Below the pieces are notes generated by a model. That model searched no databases. It was not told where the DNA came from and was given only the letters and a program-made list of their open reading frames with translations. 64,000 bases of DNA from NCBI GenBank assembly GCA_016213785.1, contig JACQZQ010000088.1, forward strand, positions 1-64,000, read 5' to 3'. Positions 34,004 to 43,249 of the stretch are shown piece after piece (position 1 is the first letter of the stretch; the number at the start of each line of letters is the position of its first letter). Made by a program: the position numbers and the translations under genes. Source of the stretch: Acidobacteriota bacterium. Lineage in GTDB: Bacteria; Acidobacteriota; Blastocatellia; Chloracidobacteriales; JADJPF01.

Positions 34004-34036
34004 TAAGTAAAATTTCGAGATCAAATAAGTTCTAAG

Positions 34037-35833
34037 TTAGTCTTTTTGACCAGTTTCAGAACCTTTTGCAGATGCCTCTGAGCTAGCACTTAGAGAAGAA
34101 AATTGTGCCAGTTCACCTAAAGAAGCTCCTACACCTTGATTTTGGTAAGTATTTACATCTTCAGGGTCTTGATCCTTAACAGCAGCACGAGCAGAAAGAC
34201 CTATTTTCTTTTGTGATTCATCTAGCTTAAGTATCTTAAAGGCTAATTCTTGTCCAACTTGTAGAGCTAGTTCTGGTTTTTCAATTCGCTGATCAGAAAG
34301 TTCAGATACATGGCAGAGTCCCTCTATACCACCTTCTAATTCAACAAATGCACCAAAATTAGCAAATCTTGCTACTTTACCTCGTACTAGATCGCCTATC
34401 TTATGGGTTTGGAAAAACTTATCCCAAGCATTAGGTTCAAGATCCTTTATTGATAAGCTAATACGAGTCTTGCCTGGTTCTAAAGCAGTTATAATGGCTT
34501 CTACTTGTTGACCTTTTTTCAAGACTTCTGAAGGGTGTTTAACTCGTTTTGTCCAAGAAATATCTGAAACATGGACTAAGCCATCAATTCCATCTTCAAT
34601 CTCAACAAATGCACCAAAATCTGTTAAATTCCTTACTCTACCAATAACTCTAGAACCTACAGAATAGCGCTCTGCAATACTATCCCAAGGATTTAATAAA
34701 ACTTGCTTTAAGCCTAGGCTAATGCGCTTTTCTTTAGTGTCAATACTAAGTACTACAGCTTCAAGAGGTTGACCAACTGAAACTAGTTTAGCTGGGTGTT
34801 TAGTACGTTTAGACCAAGTCATTTCAGAAATATGAACTAGTCCTTCTACACCTTCTTCCAACTCAACAAATACACCATAGTCAATAATAGAGACTACTTT
34901 ACCTGTTACTTTCATCCCTACAGGATAACGTTCTTCTACTGTATCCCAAGGATTAGGATATAATTGCTTATAGCCTAAACTTACTCTTTCGTGGTCTTTA
35001 TCAAACTTAAGGATTTTTACCTGAACAGGGTCATCAACCTTAAATACATCATTGGGGTTTTGTACACGGCCCCAAGAAATATCTGTAACGTGTAAAAGAC
35101 CATCAATACCACCTAAGTCAATAAATACACCATAGTCGGTAATATTTTTAACTTTTCCATCTAGAATTACACCTTCTTCTAGTTGTTCTAGAGTGGTATT
35201 TTTCTTTTTGTTAACTTCTTCCTCAATGACTACTTTATGAGATAAAACTATATTAGAGCGACGGCGGTTAACTTTAAGTACCCTAACAGGGATCTCCCTA
35301 CCTTTCCAGGTATCTAGATTACGAACAGGTTTAACATCTACTTGGCTGCCTGGTAAAAAGCCGCTAATACCACCTAAATCTATCTTTAAGCCGCCTTTGA
35401 TACGCTCTAGCACACGTCCTTGTAAGTTTTCTTTAGTATTAAAAGCTTTTTCGATTAAATCCCAGCATTTTAGGTGAACTGCTTCTGCGCGTGAGAGTTC
35501 AACATAACCTTCTGTATTTTCGAGTTGTTTTATCATTACTTCAACTCGGTCATTAGGTTGAATTGTAACTTTACCATCAGCGGGATCAAAGAATTCTTCT
35601 ATTGGAACAATCCCTTCAGACTTAAATCCAATATCAATAATCACTCCTCTATCTGAAACATTAAGTACACGACCATTAACAATTTCCCCTGGTGTTAAGG
35701 TTGATTGTGCTTCAAAGTTTTCTAATAATGTGCCAAAGTCTTCGGCAGAGTTTTGTGTTTTGCCAGTACCATCATTTTGGGCTAAATCTTTTTCTGCCAT
35801 TTCAGTACCAGCTTGGTTTAGGTTGTTAGTCAT
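34037..35833 (-). CDS. rpsA: 30S ribosomal protein S1
   Basis: 598 residues with six S1 (OB-fold) repeats: for example LTPGEIVNGRVLNVSDRGVI (repeat 1), LEEGVILDGKVKNITDYGVF (3), YPVGMKVTGKVVSIIDYGVF (4) and HKIGDLVRGKVARFANFGAF (6), each ending in G-L-x-H-x-S-E/D. It binds mRNA and unfolds leaders on the 30S subunit. AGGAGG lies 12 bases before the ATG. Acidic N- and C-terminal tails flank the repeats. It is monocistronic, with a terminator downstream and a probable promoter at 35899-35928. Confidence 0.97.
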   Translation of the reverse strand: MTNNLNQAGTEMAEKDLAQNDGTGKTQNSAEDFGTLLENFEAQSTLTPGEIVNGRVLNVSDRGVIIDIGFKSEGIVPIEEFFDPADGKVTIQPNDRVEVMIKQLENTEGYVELSRAEAVHLKCWDLIEKAFNTKENLQGRVLERIKGGLKIDLGGISGFLPGSQVDVKPVRNLDTWKGREIPVRVLKVNRRRSNIVLSHKVVIEEEVNKKKNTTLEQLEEGVILDGKVKNITDYGVFIDLGGIDGLLHVTDISWGRVQNPNDVFKVDDPVQVKILKFDKDHERVSLGYKQLYPNPWDTVEERYPVGMKVTGKVVSIIDYGVFVELEEGVEGLVHISEMTWSKRTKHPAKLVSVGQPLEAVVLSIDTKEKRISLGLKQVLLNPWDSIAERYSVGSRVIGRVRNLTDFGAFVEIEDGIDGLVHVSDISWTKRVKHPSEVLKKGQQVEAIITALEPGKTRISLSIKDLEPNAWDKFFQTHKIGDLVRGKVARFANFGAFVELEGGIEGLCHVSELSDQRIEKPELALQVGQELAFKILKLDESQKKIGLSARAAVKDQDPEDVNTYQNQGVGASLGELAQFSSLSASSEASAKGSETGQKD

Positions 35834-35898
35834 TTAAGGTTAAGGCCTCCTAGCAAGTTAAAGCTATATTCTTGCTCAATACAACGAATTATATATGT

Positions 35899-35928
35899 TA
35901 TATAGCTAATGTAATAAGTACTAATCAA
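35899..35928 (-). promoter_or_regulatory. Candidate rpsA promoter
   Basis: On the minus strand TTGATT (35923-35928) and TATATA (35899-35904) are separated by 18 bases, 66 bases upstream of the rpsA ATG. The AT-rich context makes this moderate evidence. Confidence 0.5.
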
Positions 35929-36353
35929 AAACTAATATTTGGAAGGTTTTTGTTATATTGGCGTTAAATAAAGCATTTTAGTGAGATTATTAAAATATAA
36001 AAATTTTCTACATTCTACCAATTAACAAACTGCCTACCAAACTAAGATCGCTTAAAAGCCGCAAAATAAGAGTTTACCACCCTAATTTTGGAGGTTAATC
36101 TAAAGCCACTAAATCTAGACTTGTTATTTTGGTATGGACAAGTTAATGGTTTCTAGTAGCTTTCTAGCAGCTATTGGCAAGTTATCTTAACCACATAATT
36201 AGATAAGCTTACGTCATTAAAAATTTTCTTTTGGATTTTAGTCAGGAAATTTACACTTTCAGGGTTATACTTGTCAAGGTTTTATTAATTTCTTAAGCTA
36301 GCTTAGTTTGTTATAGGCACTTTAGTAATAATTAATTTCTAGGACTAAGAGGC

Positions 36354-36383
36354 TTGACAGTTTTCTTAGGACTCCAGTAAACT
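36354..36383 (+). promoter_or_regulatory. tRNA gene promoter
   Basis: A consensus TTGACA (36354-36359) and TAAACT (36378-36383) with an 18-base spacer end 23 bases before the mature tRNA 5' end. Confidence 0.7.
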
Positions 36384-36406
36384 AGCTTTTTCTAAAAAAT
36401 AACATT

Positions 36407-36480
36407 GGCTGGGTAGCTCAGATGGTTAGAGCGGCGGATTCATAACCCGCAGGTCGGCAGTTCGATCCTGCCCCCCGCCA
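36407..36480 (+). tRNA. tRNA-Met(CAU), elongator-type
   Basis: A 74-base cloverleaf: acceptor GGCTGGG/CCCCGCC, D arm GCTC...GAGC, anticodon loop TTCATAA with CAU at 36441-36443, T arm GGCAG-TTCGATC-CTGCC and discriminator A. Two mismatches are visible: U4-C69 in the acceptor stem and A31-C39 closing the anticodon stem. The 1-72 pair is G-C and 11-24 is C-G, so it is elongator rather than initiator; lysidine-modified Ile2 cannot be excluded. CCA is not encoded. Confidence 0.93.
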
Positions 36481-36489
36481 TACTCTTTC

Positions 36490-36508
36490 GGGCGCTTATT
36501 TCGCGCCC
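36490..36508 (+). terminator. Terminator after the tRNA
   Basis: A perfect six-base-pair GC stem GGGCGC / GCGCCC with a seven-base loop, followed by TTAACTATTTTT, starting 10 bases after the tRNA. Confidence 0.7.
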
Positions 36509-36546
36509 TTAACTATTTTTAAACTCTACTTTATATTTTATAAGTT

Positions 36547-37494
36547 ATGCATTTAAGTGATATTACTAGAGCAAAAGAAAAAATTTCCCCTTTTATTCAT
36601 CGTACTCAATTATTTTCTAGCCAAACACTTTCTAATTTAACTGGCTCAACTCTTAAACTAAAAGCTGAAAACCTTCAACGCGCAGGTGCATTTAAGATTC
36701 GTGGTGCGCTTAATAAATTACTTTCTCTCTCTGAAATAGAGCGTAAACAAGGAGTAGTAGCTTTTTCTTCAGGTAATCATGCCCAAGGAGTTGCATTAGC
36801 TGCTAAAATCTTAGGCATTAAAGCTACTATTGTAATGCCAGAAGATGCTATGCCTCTAAAAGTTCTAGCAACTAAAGGTTATGGAGCCGAAGTAGTCCAA
36901 TCAGGAGTTAATGCGGTTACTCGCAATAAAGTAGCTCAAGAAATTGTAGAAAAAACAGGTGCTATTCTAGTACCTCCTTTTGATGATCCATTTATTGTTG
37001 CTGGACAAGGCACTATTGCACTGGAAATTCTAGAAGATTGGTCTGAAGTAGAAACTATTGTTGTTCCACTTGGTGGAGGTGGTTTAAGTTCGGGAATTAC
37101 ATTGGCAGCTACTAGTATTAATCCTAGGATTCGAGTCTATGCTGTTGAACCATTAGAAGGTAATGATGGTCAACTTTCTTTACGTAAGGGAGAAATTGTA
37201 AGTATTATGCCACCTTTAACTATTGCTGATGGAGCACGAACAACAGCAATAGGTGAAATACCTTTTTCTATTTTACGTGAAAGGGTTGCTGATATAGTTA
37301 CTGTAACAGATGAAGATTTACTTCAAGCAGTAAAATTCCTTGCCCTTTATTCTAAATTAATAGTTGAACCAACAGGAGCACTTGCTGTCGCTGCACTTTT
37401 ACAAAAGAAAATCCCTAATAGTGGAAAAACTGTTGCTGTACTAAGTGGAGGAAATATAGCCCCAGAAATTCTAGCTAAAGCTATTAATTCTTAG
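36547..37494 (+). CDS. PLP-dependent threonine/serine dehydratase or serine racemase
   Basis: 315 residues: fold-type II PLP enzyme with Schiff-base Lys50 (RAGAFKIRGALNKLL), FSSGNHAQGVALAAKILG, the Gly-rich phosphate loop VPLGGGGLSSGI, and the end motif LSGGNIAP. This is the length of biodegradative threonine dehydratase/serine racemase; there is no C-terminal regulatory ACT domain, so feedback by isoleucine is unlikely. It deaminates Thr or Ser, or racemises Ser. It is a single gene directly after the tRNA; the plain sequence does not decide between TdcB-like and racemase roles. Confidence 0.92.
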   Translation: MHLSDITRAKEKISPFIHRTQLFSSQTLSNLTGSTLKLKAENLQRAGAFKIRGALNKLLSLSEIERKQGVVAFSSGNHAQGVALAAKILGIKATIVMPEDAMPLKVLATKGYGAEVVQSGVNAVTRNKVAQEIVEKTGAILVPPFDDPFIVAGQGTIALEILEDWSEVETIVVPLGGGGLSSGITLAATSINPRIRVYAVEPLEGNDGQLSLRKGEIVSIMPPLTIADGARTTAIGEIPFSILRERVADIVTVTDEDLLQAVKFLALYSKLIVEPTGALAVAALLQKKIPNSGKTVAVLSGGNIAPEILAKAINS

Positions 37495-37532
37495 CTATAA
37501 AATTAGTCTAATTTTTAGTAGGCGATATTGGT

Positions 37533-38306
37533 TTATTCTTTGTATTCATCAATATCTACACCAAGCTCTATTAGTTCTTGCTTAGCAAAAACTACTGCAT
37601 TAGCAACTTTAGCAAGTTTAACTACCGCCTTAAAATCTTCTATTGCTTTTTCTTTATCGCCTTTGCCTTTATAAATTAATCCTCGGTTAAGAATGGCTTC
37701 AGAAAATTCTGGGTTTATTTTAATTGCTTCAGTAAAATCTCCTAAGGCTTGATCTAGATTTCCTTTTTTACGATATGCATAAGCGCGGTTATTATAAGCA
37801 TCAAAGTAATTTGGTTGAATACGAATTACTTGACTAAAGGCTTCTATAGCATCATCAAAATTATCAAGACGATAATAGGCTACACCTAAGTTAAAATATG
37901 CCTCTACATTATTAGGTTTTAACTTAATGGCTTCACGAAAATCAGCAAAACCTTTCATTCGGTCATCTTTATTAAAAAAAGTAGCAGCCTTAGCCATATA
38001 AACATTACCGCGTTCTAAAAAAGCTTCTGCATAATCAGGTTTCTTTCTAATTGCCTCATCATAATCTAAAATAGCTATATCAAAATCACCTTTACTAAAA
38101 GATTCTGTTGCGCGTGCAAAATATTCCTCAGGAGTCTTTAATTTAGATAATTTCTTGGCTTTTGGTACTCTAAGAGGTTTTAAGAAAGTATCTGAGCCAG
38201 TTGGATCAACTGTACCATTAGGATTTGCAACTTGAGCATTAGTAATTGAAGTAAAAGCTACTAAACAAACTACTGTAAGCAAAGAAAAAATAAACTGTTT
38301 GATCAT
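37533..38306 (-). CDS. Exported TPR protein
   Basis: 257 residues. A signal peptide (MIKQFIFSLLTVVCLVAF, cleavage near TNA-Q) precedes five TPR units of 34 residues from about 60: PEEYFARATESFSKGDFDIA, AEAFLERGNVYMAKA, VEAYFNLGVAYYRLDNFDDA, FDAYNNRAYAYRKKGNLDQA and SEAILNRGLIYKGKGDKEKA. It is probably a periplasmic scaffold for protein-protein contacts. It diverges from the small exported gene at 38458. No partner can be named from sequence. Confidence 0.88.
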   Translation of the reverse strand: MIKQFIFSLLTVVCLVAFTSITNAQVANPNGTVDPTGSDTFLKPLRVPKAKKLSKLKTPEEYFARATESFSKGDFDIAILDYDEAIRKKPDYAEAFLERGNVYMAKAATFFNKDDRMKGFADFREAIKLKPNNVEAYFNLGVAYYRLDNFDDAIEAFSQVIRIQPNYFDAYNNRAYAYRKKGNLDQALGDFTEAIKINPEFSEAILNRGLIYKGKGDKEKAIEDFKAVVKLAKVANAVVFAKQELIELGVDIDEYKE

Positions 38307-38457
38307 GGCTTAAAACCTCTTAACAAAAAATTAAAAATAAAAATTAAAGTATTAAAACTGTATTTTTAGTTAAAGATTTTATATATTAGCTCAAAATTGT
38401 TAGACCCAGCAATTTATTAGAATCATATTAATCACATTAAAGGCAAATTTAAGAGAA

Positions 38458-39015
38458 ATGACAAAAAGATTAGTATTTATTATTTTTTTTAGTATTTTTA
38501 ATACTTTTAATATTTTCAACTTAAGCTGTACCCAAAATTCTACCCCTCAACCCAAACTTACCATTTTATCAGCCCCAGCAAGTTCTCCAAGCCCAGAAAA
38601 TGAGCCTACACCATTGCTAGAAGAAAAACTGACAACCCAAGTAAATGATAATTTTACACCTAAAGATACAGTACAAGCCTTCTGTCAAGCAGACTTTAAT
38701 GGTGTTCGTACAAGTATTGATACTTATGAGCAAGTTATTCCTTATGTAATTTGGGCGGTAGAAATAGAAAAAGATGCTCATATAGTATCTGACTTTAAGA
38801 TTGTTAACTCTAGAGAAGCCGAAGATGAGGCTAATATTGCTGTTATTTATACAAAAGTAGGAAAGCTATTTGAGGGCAAAATAGAAAACTTTGATGCAAC
38901 TTCTGATATAGTGACTTATAAATTAATTAAAGAGTCAGGTAGATGGAAAATTCAATATCCTATTCCACCTGCTTATATTTCCCTAGAGGTGGCTAAAAAT
39001 TTAGTAAAAAAATAG
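38458..39015 (+). CDS. Small exported (possibly lipo-) protein of unknown function
   Basis: 185 residues: MTKRLVFIIFFSIFNTFNIF, then NLSC-TQNS, a weak lipobox with Cys24 as possible lipid site (position -3 is Asn rather than Leu), then a Pro/Ser-rich linker. The folded part (TVQAFCQADFNGVRTSIDTY to LIKESGRWKIQYPIPP) resembles the NTF2-like lumazine-type arrangement of 'exported helix then strands ending in GRWKI', but I cannot assign a family. The neighbouring cytochrome gene follows on the same strand 111 bases later. Confidence 0.65.
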   Translation: MTKRLVFIIFFSIFNTFNIFNLSCTQNSTPQPKLTILSAPASSPSPENEPTPLLEEKLTTQVNDNFTPKDTVQAFCQADFNGVRTSIDTYEQVIPYVIWAVEIEKDAHIVSDFKIVNSREAEDEANIAVIYTKVGKLFEGKIENFDATSDIVTYKLIKESGRWKIQYPIPPAYISLEVAKNLVKK

Positions 39016-39126
39016 TTTTCTAGAAAAGCAAAATTTCCTGCAAGTTTCCCTTTTCGCTTCGTTCGCTAAAAAATCCAGAAAATCTAACTCCAATCTAAAC
39101 ATTACCTAATGTGAGGTGATAAGGGT

Positions 39127-41433
39127 ATGCTTTTGCCTAAAAATCAGTCCAATATTAAGCTTATTAGCCCATCTAGCCCATTAATCCTATTATTTATAGC
39201 TATTTGTTTAGGTGTAAGTTTTTTAGCAATTACATCAACTCAAGCTAATAATACTAACGATGTAAGTAGTAGTAAAGAACCTAACATAAGCTCTTATGAA
39301 ATAGCATTACAAACCAAGGCTATACTTAAGGAAAATTGCTTTTCTTGTCATGGGAGCAATGGTGTAGCGGTAAAAAATATCTTTGTACTAGATTACGCTC
39401 GTTTAATTAGTAATAAAACAGTAATCCCTAGTGATAGCAATTCATTACTACTTAAAGTAGTAGAAAGTAACTCTATGCCACTAGGAAAAGCCCCACTTTC
39501 TGATAAAGATAAATTAATACTTCGTAATTGGGTTTTATTAGGTGCTACTAATTGGGATCAAAAACCAATAAATCAACTAACTACAGAAGTTAAAGAAACT
39601 ATAGCTCAACAAATAAAAGCTAAAAAATTTACTCCTGAATCTACAATTCTTGCAGCAATAGAGCAGGATTTAGAAAAATCTTCTGATCGTGCTCGGCCAT
39701 ATTTACGCTATTTTAGTATTGCTCATCTTAATAATGCTAATGTTTCTGATAGCGAACTAGAAGAATATCGCACAGGGCTTGCTAAACTTATCAATAGTTT
39801 ATCTTGGCATAGAGAAATCTCTATACCTAAGCCAATTAATCCAGAAAAAACTATTATGCGAATTGACCTAAGAGATTTTAATTGGACTCAGGAGACTTGG
39901 AGAATGGTTCTTTCCTTTTATCCTTATGCTGTAAAAGTTCCAGCTAACGAAGTTATTAAAACTCTCTCAGGTGCAGAAATTCCTTATATTCGTGCAGATT
40001 GGTTTGTAGCAAATGCTTCCATACCACCGCTTTACCATAATGTTTTACAGTTACCCAATACTATTACAGAGCTAGAAAGACTACTAGGGGTTGATGTTGG
40101 GCGTAATTTAAGAGAAGAAAGAAATATGGTTCGTGCAGGAATGCGTAATAGCGGCGTTTCACAGAATAATCGCATTGTAGAGCGCCATTCATCAGCACAT
40201 GGTGCTTATTGGCGAAGTTATGATTTTAAGAATAGTCTAGATAATCAAAATATTTTTAGCTCTCCTCTAACGCTTACTGCATCTGGAGGTGAAGCTATTT
40301 TTAATCTCCCCAATGGAATGCAAGCTTATTTTCTAGCTGATAATCATGGAAAGCGAATTGACAATGCTCCTATAGAAATTGTTGCTGATCGTACTTCACC
40401 AGAAGATCCTGTTATCCGAAATGGTCGTTCTTGTATGAGTTGTCATTTTGCAGGAATGAAATATTTTCGTGATGATATGCGTCCAACCCTTCAAGCAGAA
40501 CTAAATTCTGCAAGCCGTAATACTAACCGTTATTTTCTACTAGAAAAAGCTTTAGCTATTTACCCTACACAAGAGCAAATAGATAAGTTCCTAGAAGAAG
40601 ACCAAGAAAGATTTCGTCTAGCAATAGAAAAAACTGGAGCAAAACTAAGTGGTAATGTCCAAACTGAGCCTGTTAATGCTTTAGCTAAAAGATTTGAAGG
40701 CGAGTTGTCATTACCTTTAGCTGCTGCTGAAGCAACTCTAGAATTAGATGAATTTCAAGCTAGACTCCGTACTAGTTCAAAACTCTCTAACCTTGGTTAT
40801 AGCCAATTATTAATTGCTAATGGAGGGTTTAAGCGGGATGGCTGGGAAAAATATTTTGGTGACTTAGTTCAAGAACTACATTTAGGGCAATATATTCCTT
40901 GTCAAACACTTAATAGTAATATAAGGCTCTCTAACGCAAATCAAAGCTCTATTTCTACAACTAATCTATCTAATGGAGTTAATAATCCTAATGTAATTAA
41001 TGTTCTAGAGTTAAATCAAGCGCCTAGAATAAATGCTCAAGGGCCTATAGTAGCTGTCCCTGGCTATAATTCATCATTAAATGCCAACAGTCCAGCAGCA
41101 TTACTAAGTATATCTCAGACTATGGCAATTTATTCTAAAACCAGGTTTTTTAACTTAGATTTTTTTAATAGCGATTTGCTTGGTAGTAAAGAATTTCAAG
41201 CACAAAACCTAGCAATTACCGATAATTGGTCTGTTGCAGACTTACAGCTTGTAATTGACCGACCTGTTTTTACTTTTGATTATACTTTTACTCTAAAACA
41301 TGTCAAAAGAGGAATAGTAGTAGCTAGTGGTAAAATTAATGCTGGTGATGGGCGTTCAGCATCTCCTAAAATAGTTAAAGAGCTAGTTAAAAAGCTTCAA
41401 GAGTTAAGAAAAGAAATAATTAATCATCAATAG
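39127..41433 (+). CDS. Large exported protein with two c-type heme sites
   Basis: 768 residues with a membrane/signal segment at about 18-38. A first C-x-x-C-H (CFSCHG, C71-H75) is in a cytochrome-c-like domain of the planctomycete type (ILKENCFSCHG... VVESNSMPLGKAPLSDKDKL). A second, C436-M-S-C-H440 (SCMSCHFAGMKYF), lies in the unrecognised central region with RHSSAHGAYWRSYDF. The C-terminal 200 residues hold low-complexity Asn/Ser stretches. A periplasmic redox role is likely. The partner and substrate are unknown. The start is behind GAGGTGAT. Its 3' end overlaps the convergent MscS gene by 14 bases. Confidence 0.8.
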   Translation: MLLPKNQSNIKLISPSSPLILLFIAICLGVSFLAITSTQANNTNDVSSSKEPNISSYEIALQTKAILKENCFSCHGSNGVAVKNIFVLDYARLISNKTVIPSDSNSLLLKVVESNSMPLGKAPLSDKDKLILRNWVLLGATNWDQKPINQLTTEVKETIAQQIKAKKFTPESTILAAIEQDLEKSSDRARPYLRYFSIAHLNNANVSDSELEEYRTGLAKLINSLSWHREISIPKPINPEKTIMRIDLRDFNWTQETWRMVLSFYPYAVKVPANEVIKTLSGAEIPYIRADWFVANASIPPLYHNVLQLPNTITELERLLGVDVGRNLREERNMVRAGMRNSGVSQNNRIVERHSSAHGAYWRSYDFKNSLDNQNIFSSPLTLTASGGEAIFNLPNGMQAYFLADNHGKRIDNAPIEIVADRTSPEDPVIRNGRSCMSCHFAGMKYFRDDMRPTLQAELNSASRNTNRYFLLEKALAIYPTQEQIDKFLEEDQERFRLAIEKTGAKLSGNVQTEPVNALAKRFEGELSLPLAAAEATLELDEFQARLRTSSKLSNLGYSQLLIANGGFKRDGWEKYFGDLVQELHLGQYIPCQTLNSNIRLSNANQSSISTTNLSNGVNNPNVINVLELNQAPRINAQGPIVAVPGYNSSLNANSPAALLSISQTMAIYSKTRFFNLDFFNSDLLGSKEFQAQNLAITDNWSVADLQLVIDRPVFTFDYTFTLKHVKRGIVVASGKINAGDGRSASPKIVKELVKKLQELRKEIINHQ

Positions 41434-43249
41434 ATTTATTTGGAGAAGTTATTACAGCTTTTACCTTAAAGTTATTAGGCTGATAGTCTTTTTCTCTGTA
41501 TTTTTCAGGAATGGCAATAGTGTTACCATCTCTTAAAGAAGTGTAATGCGGTGACATAATTTCCATTCCTGCATCATTAAATCTATCTTGAATATTTTGA
41601 TGTAAGCTAGAGTAGATAAACTCCATTTCATTTGCTTTTTCTGTATAAGCATTTATTTCATAGCAAACATAAAAATCATTTAATGCTGTTTGTAAAACAA
41701 ATGGAGCAGGAATCTCTAAAATTCCTGGTGTCATTTTTGCTGCTGTAATAAGAAGGTCATGAATTTTTCGCCAAGGAGCATCATAACCTATTGTTACAGA
41801 AGTGCTTAAAACCACGCCCTCTTTGTTTGCAGCAGTAGAATAATTAATAATATAACTATTAAGTACTACAGAGTTAGGAATAGATATTTCTACTTTTTTA
41901 ATTGTACGAAGTCTGGTAACAAGTAAAGTTTTTTCTACAACATCTCCCATTGTATCAGCAATTTTTACTCTATCACCTAAGCGGAAAGCTTTAGTATAAG
42001 TAAGAATTGCGCCTGCAATAATGTTTGAAATTGCAGAACTTGAGGCTAAAGAAAAAAGTACTCCTAGAAAAATAGAAATACCTTGAAAAGCTGGACTCCC
42101 TGCACCAGGAAAGTAAGGAAAAGCAATGGCTAAACCACAACAAAACATTAAAAAAGAAACTATTCTATAAGTAGGTTTTGCCCATTCACGCTCAAACCCA
42201 TTAACTTTAAGTGTCCCTTTTGCTAGCTCCTTAAAAATAAATCTAGCTAAACGAATTGAGTAAAAGGTAATAATAATTACTAGGCTTAAGATAAATAAAC
42301 TAGGTAGATACTCAGCTATAGTTTGCCAAAGTTTAGAAAAAAGTATCAGAATATAATTAAAAAAAGTGGTTGATAAACTTCTAGTCCAAGGAAAAAAAGA
42401 AAAAATTATTGGAAGGTAAAAAATCAAAGCTAGAATAACTAAGGCTGTTCTAGCAACTTGCAGTAAAATCAGAAGAATAGCTCTAACCTGTTCTAAAGTT
42501 AATAGTTCAAGCTTTTGAACCTTAATGGGCCTAAGTAATTTACTTTCTGTTAACTCAAGCTTATCTTCTAATTTACTAAAAAATACATTTTCTAATTTTA
42601 GAAATAATACTAGTAAAAACGTAGCAGCTATAGTAAGTAATATTCCGATTAAAATAGTTTTATTATTATAATCAGCCTTTAATTCTAATAAAGTTTGTTG
42701 AATTATACTTGCGTAATCTTTTGCTAGGTCTTGGCGCGGTTTACCTTCTGCTAAAGCATCAGAATTACTTATAGTTAAAAGTAATGTTTCTTTTACTTTA
42801 ATATCAGTATATTCTTCAAAATCCTCAATAGTAACTTTTACTTCGCTAACAAATGGGTTAAAAGCAATTGTCTGAATACGGCTAATAACAAGTTCTGCTC
42901 TTTCATTTGGTGTAAGATCGCCAGCCTTTTCCCTAATGCGAAAAAGGGTTTTATTATTGATAATTACAGGGGTTCCTGAACTAATAGTTAAGCTAGGAGT
43001 TAATGCTGGGGTTGGCGATTGGGTTGGGGTTGGAGTAGTTACTGGGCTTGGTTGACTAGAGATTTCAGCACTAGGATTAGGGCTAGAAATAGGAGTAGGT
43101 GATTTTTCTTGGGCTAGAACAGATACAACTGATAAAAACACTAAAAAAACAGCTAAAAAGTTTTTTAGAAAGTTGCTTAAAACAACCAACCCAGCGTTAA
43201 AAAAACACTGGGCTAGAAATTTATTCGTTTGCGTCTTTATATTCTTCAT
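41420..43249 (-). CDS. MscS-family mechanosensitive channel with exported N-terminal domain
   Basis: 609 residues. An N-terminal hydrophobic signal (AVFLVFLSVVSVLA-QE) precedes a Pro/Thr/Ser linker and a periplasmic part (80-190). Several membrane helices follow (195-400), then the MscS pore and beta domain: SSSAISNIIAGAILTYTKAF, RLGDRVKIADTMGDVVEKTL, ISIPNSVVLNSYIINYS. It opens under membrane tension. The annotated ATG overlaps iscX by 29 bases and a terminator-like hairpin (43190-43212) lies just inside the N-terminus; a TTG at the codon of residue 21 would give a tidier signal peptide. The true start is unsure. Confidence 0.88.
   Translation of the reverse strand: MKNIKTQTNKFLAQCFFNAGLVVLSNFLKNFLAVFLVFLSVVSVLAQEKSPTPISSPNPSAEISSQPSPVTTPTPTQSPTPALTPSLTISSGTPVIINNKTLFRIREKAGDLTPNERAELVISRIQTIAFNPFVSEVKVTIEDFEEYTDIKVKETLLLTISNSDALAEGKPRQDLAKDYASIIQQTLLELKADYNNKTILIGILLTIAATFLLVLFLKLENVFFSKLEDKLELTESKLLRPIKVQKLELLTLEQVRAILLILLQVARTALVILALIFYLPIIFSFFPWTRSLSTTFFNYILILFSKLWQTIAEYLPSLFILSLVIIITFYSIRLARFIFKELAKGTLKVNGFEREWAKPTYRIVSFLMFCCGLAIAFPYFPGAGSPAFQGISIFLGVLFSLASSSAISNIIAGAILTYTKAFRLGDRVKIADTMGDVVEKTLLVTRLRTIKKVEISIPNSVVLNSYIINYSTAANKEGVVLSTSVTIGYDAPWRKIHDLLITAAKMTPGILEIPAPFVLQTALNDFYVCYEINAYTEKANEMEFIYSSLHQNIQDRFNDAGMEIMSPHYTSLRDGNTIAIPEKYREKDYQPNNFKVKAVITSPNKSIDD
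43190..43212 (-). terminator. Hairpin after iscX, inside the predicted MscS N-terminus
   Basis: CCCAGTGT...ACGCTGGG on the minus strand pairs seven of eight positions (one mismatch) across a short T-rich loop and is followed by TTGGTTGTTTT. It starts nine bases past the iscX stop, as expected for the end of the hscBA-fdx-iscX unit. Confidence 0.5.

Larger units (their letters stand above)
35834..36406. other. 573-base intergenic region between rpsA and the tRNA gene
   Basis: No reading frame with coding character. It holds the rpsA leader and promoter on the minus strand and the tRNA promoter on the plus strand. A second minus-strand candidate promoter (TTGACA-18-TAAATT) lies at 36248-36277. 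The inverse complement TTGTCAAG motif also faces the plus strand, but no partner -10 is clear. No RNA gene recognised. Confidence 0.5.

Noticed and set aside
36248-36277. Distal minus-strand promoter TTGACA-N18-TAAATT
   Set aside because: It is more than 400 bases upstream of rpsA, and a nearer candidate exists; kept only as a note in the intergenic entry.
39040-39090. Hairpin TTCGCTTCGTTCGC between the small exported gene and the cytochrome gene
   Set aside because: The two arms do not pair over more than a few bases; it is not a convincing terminator.
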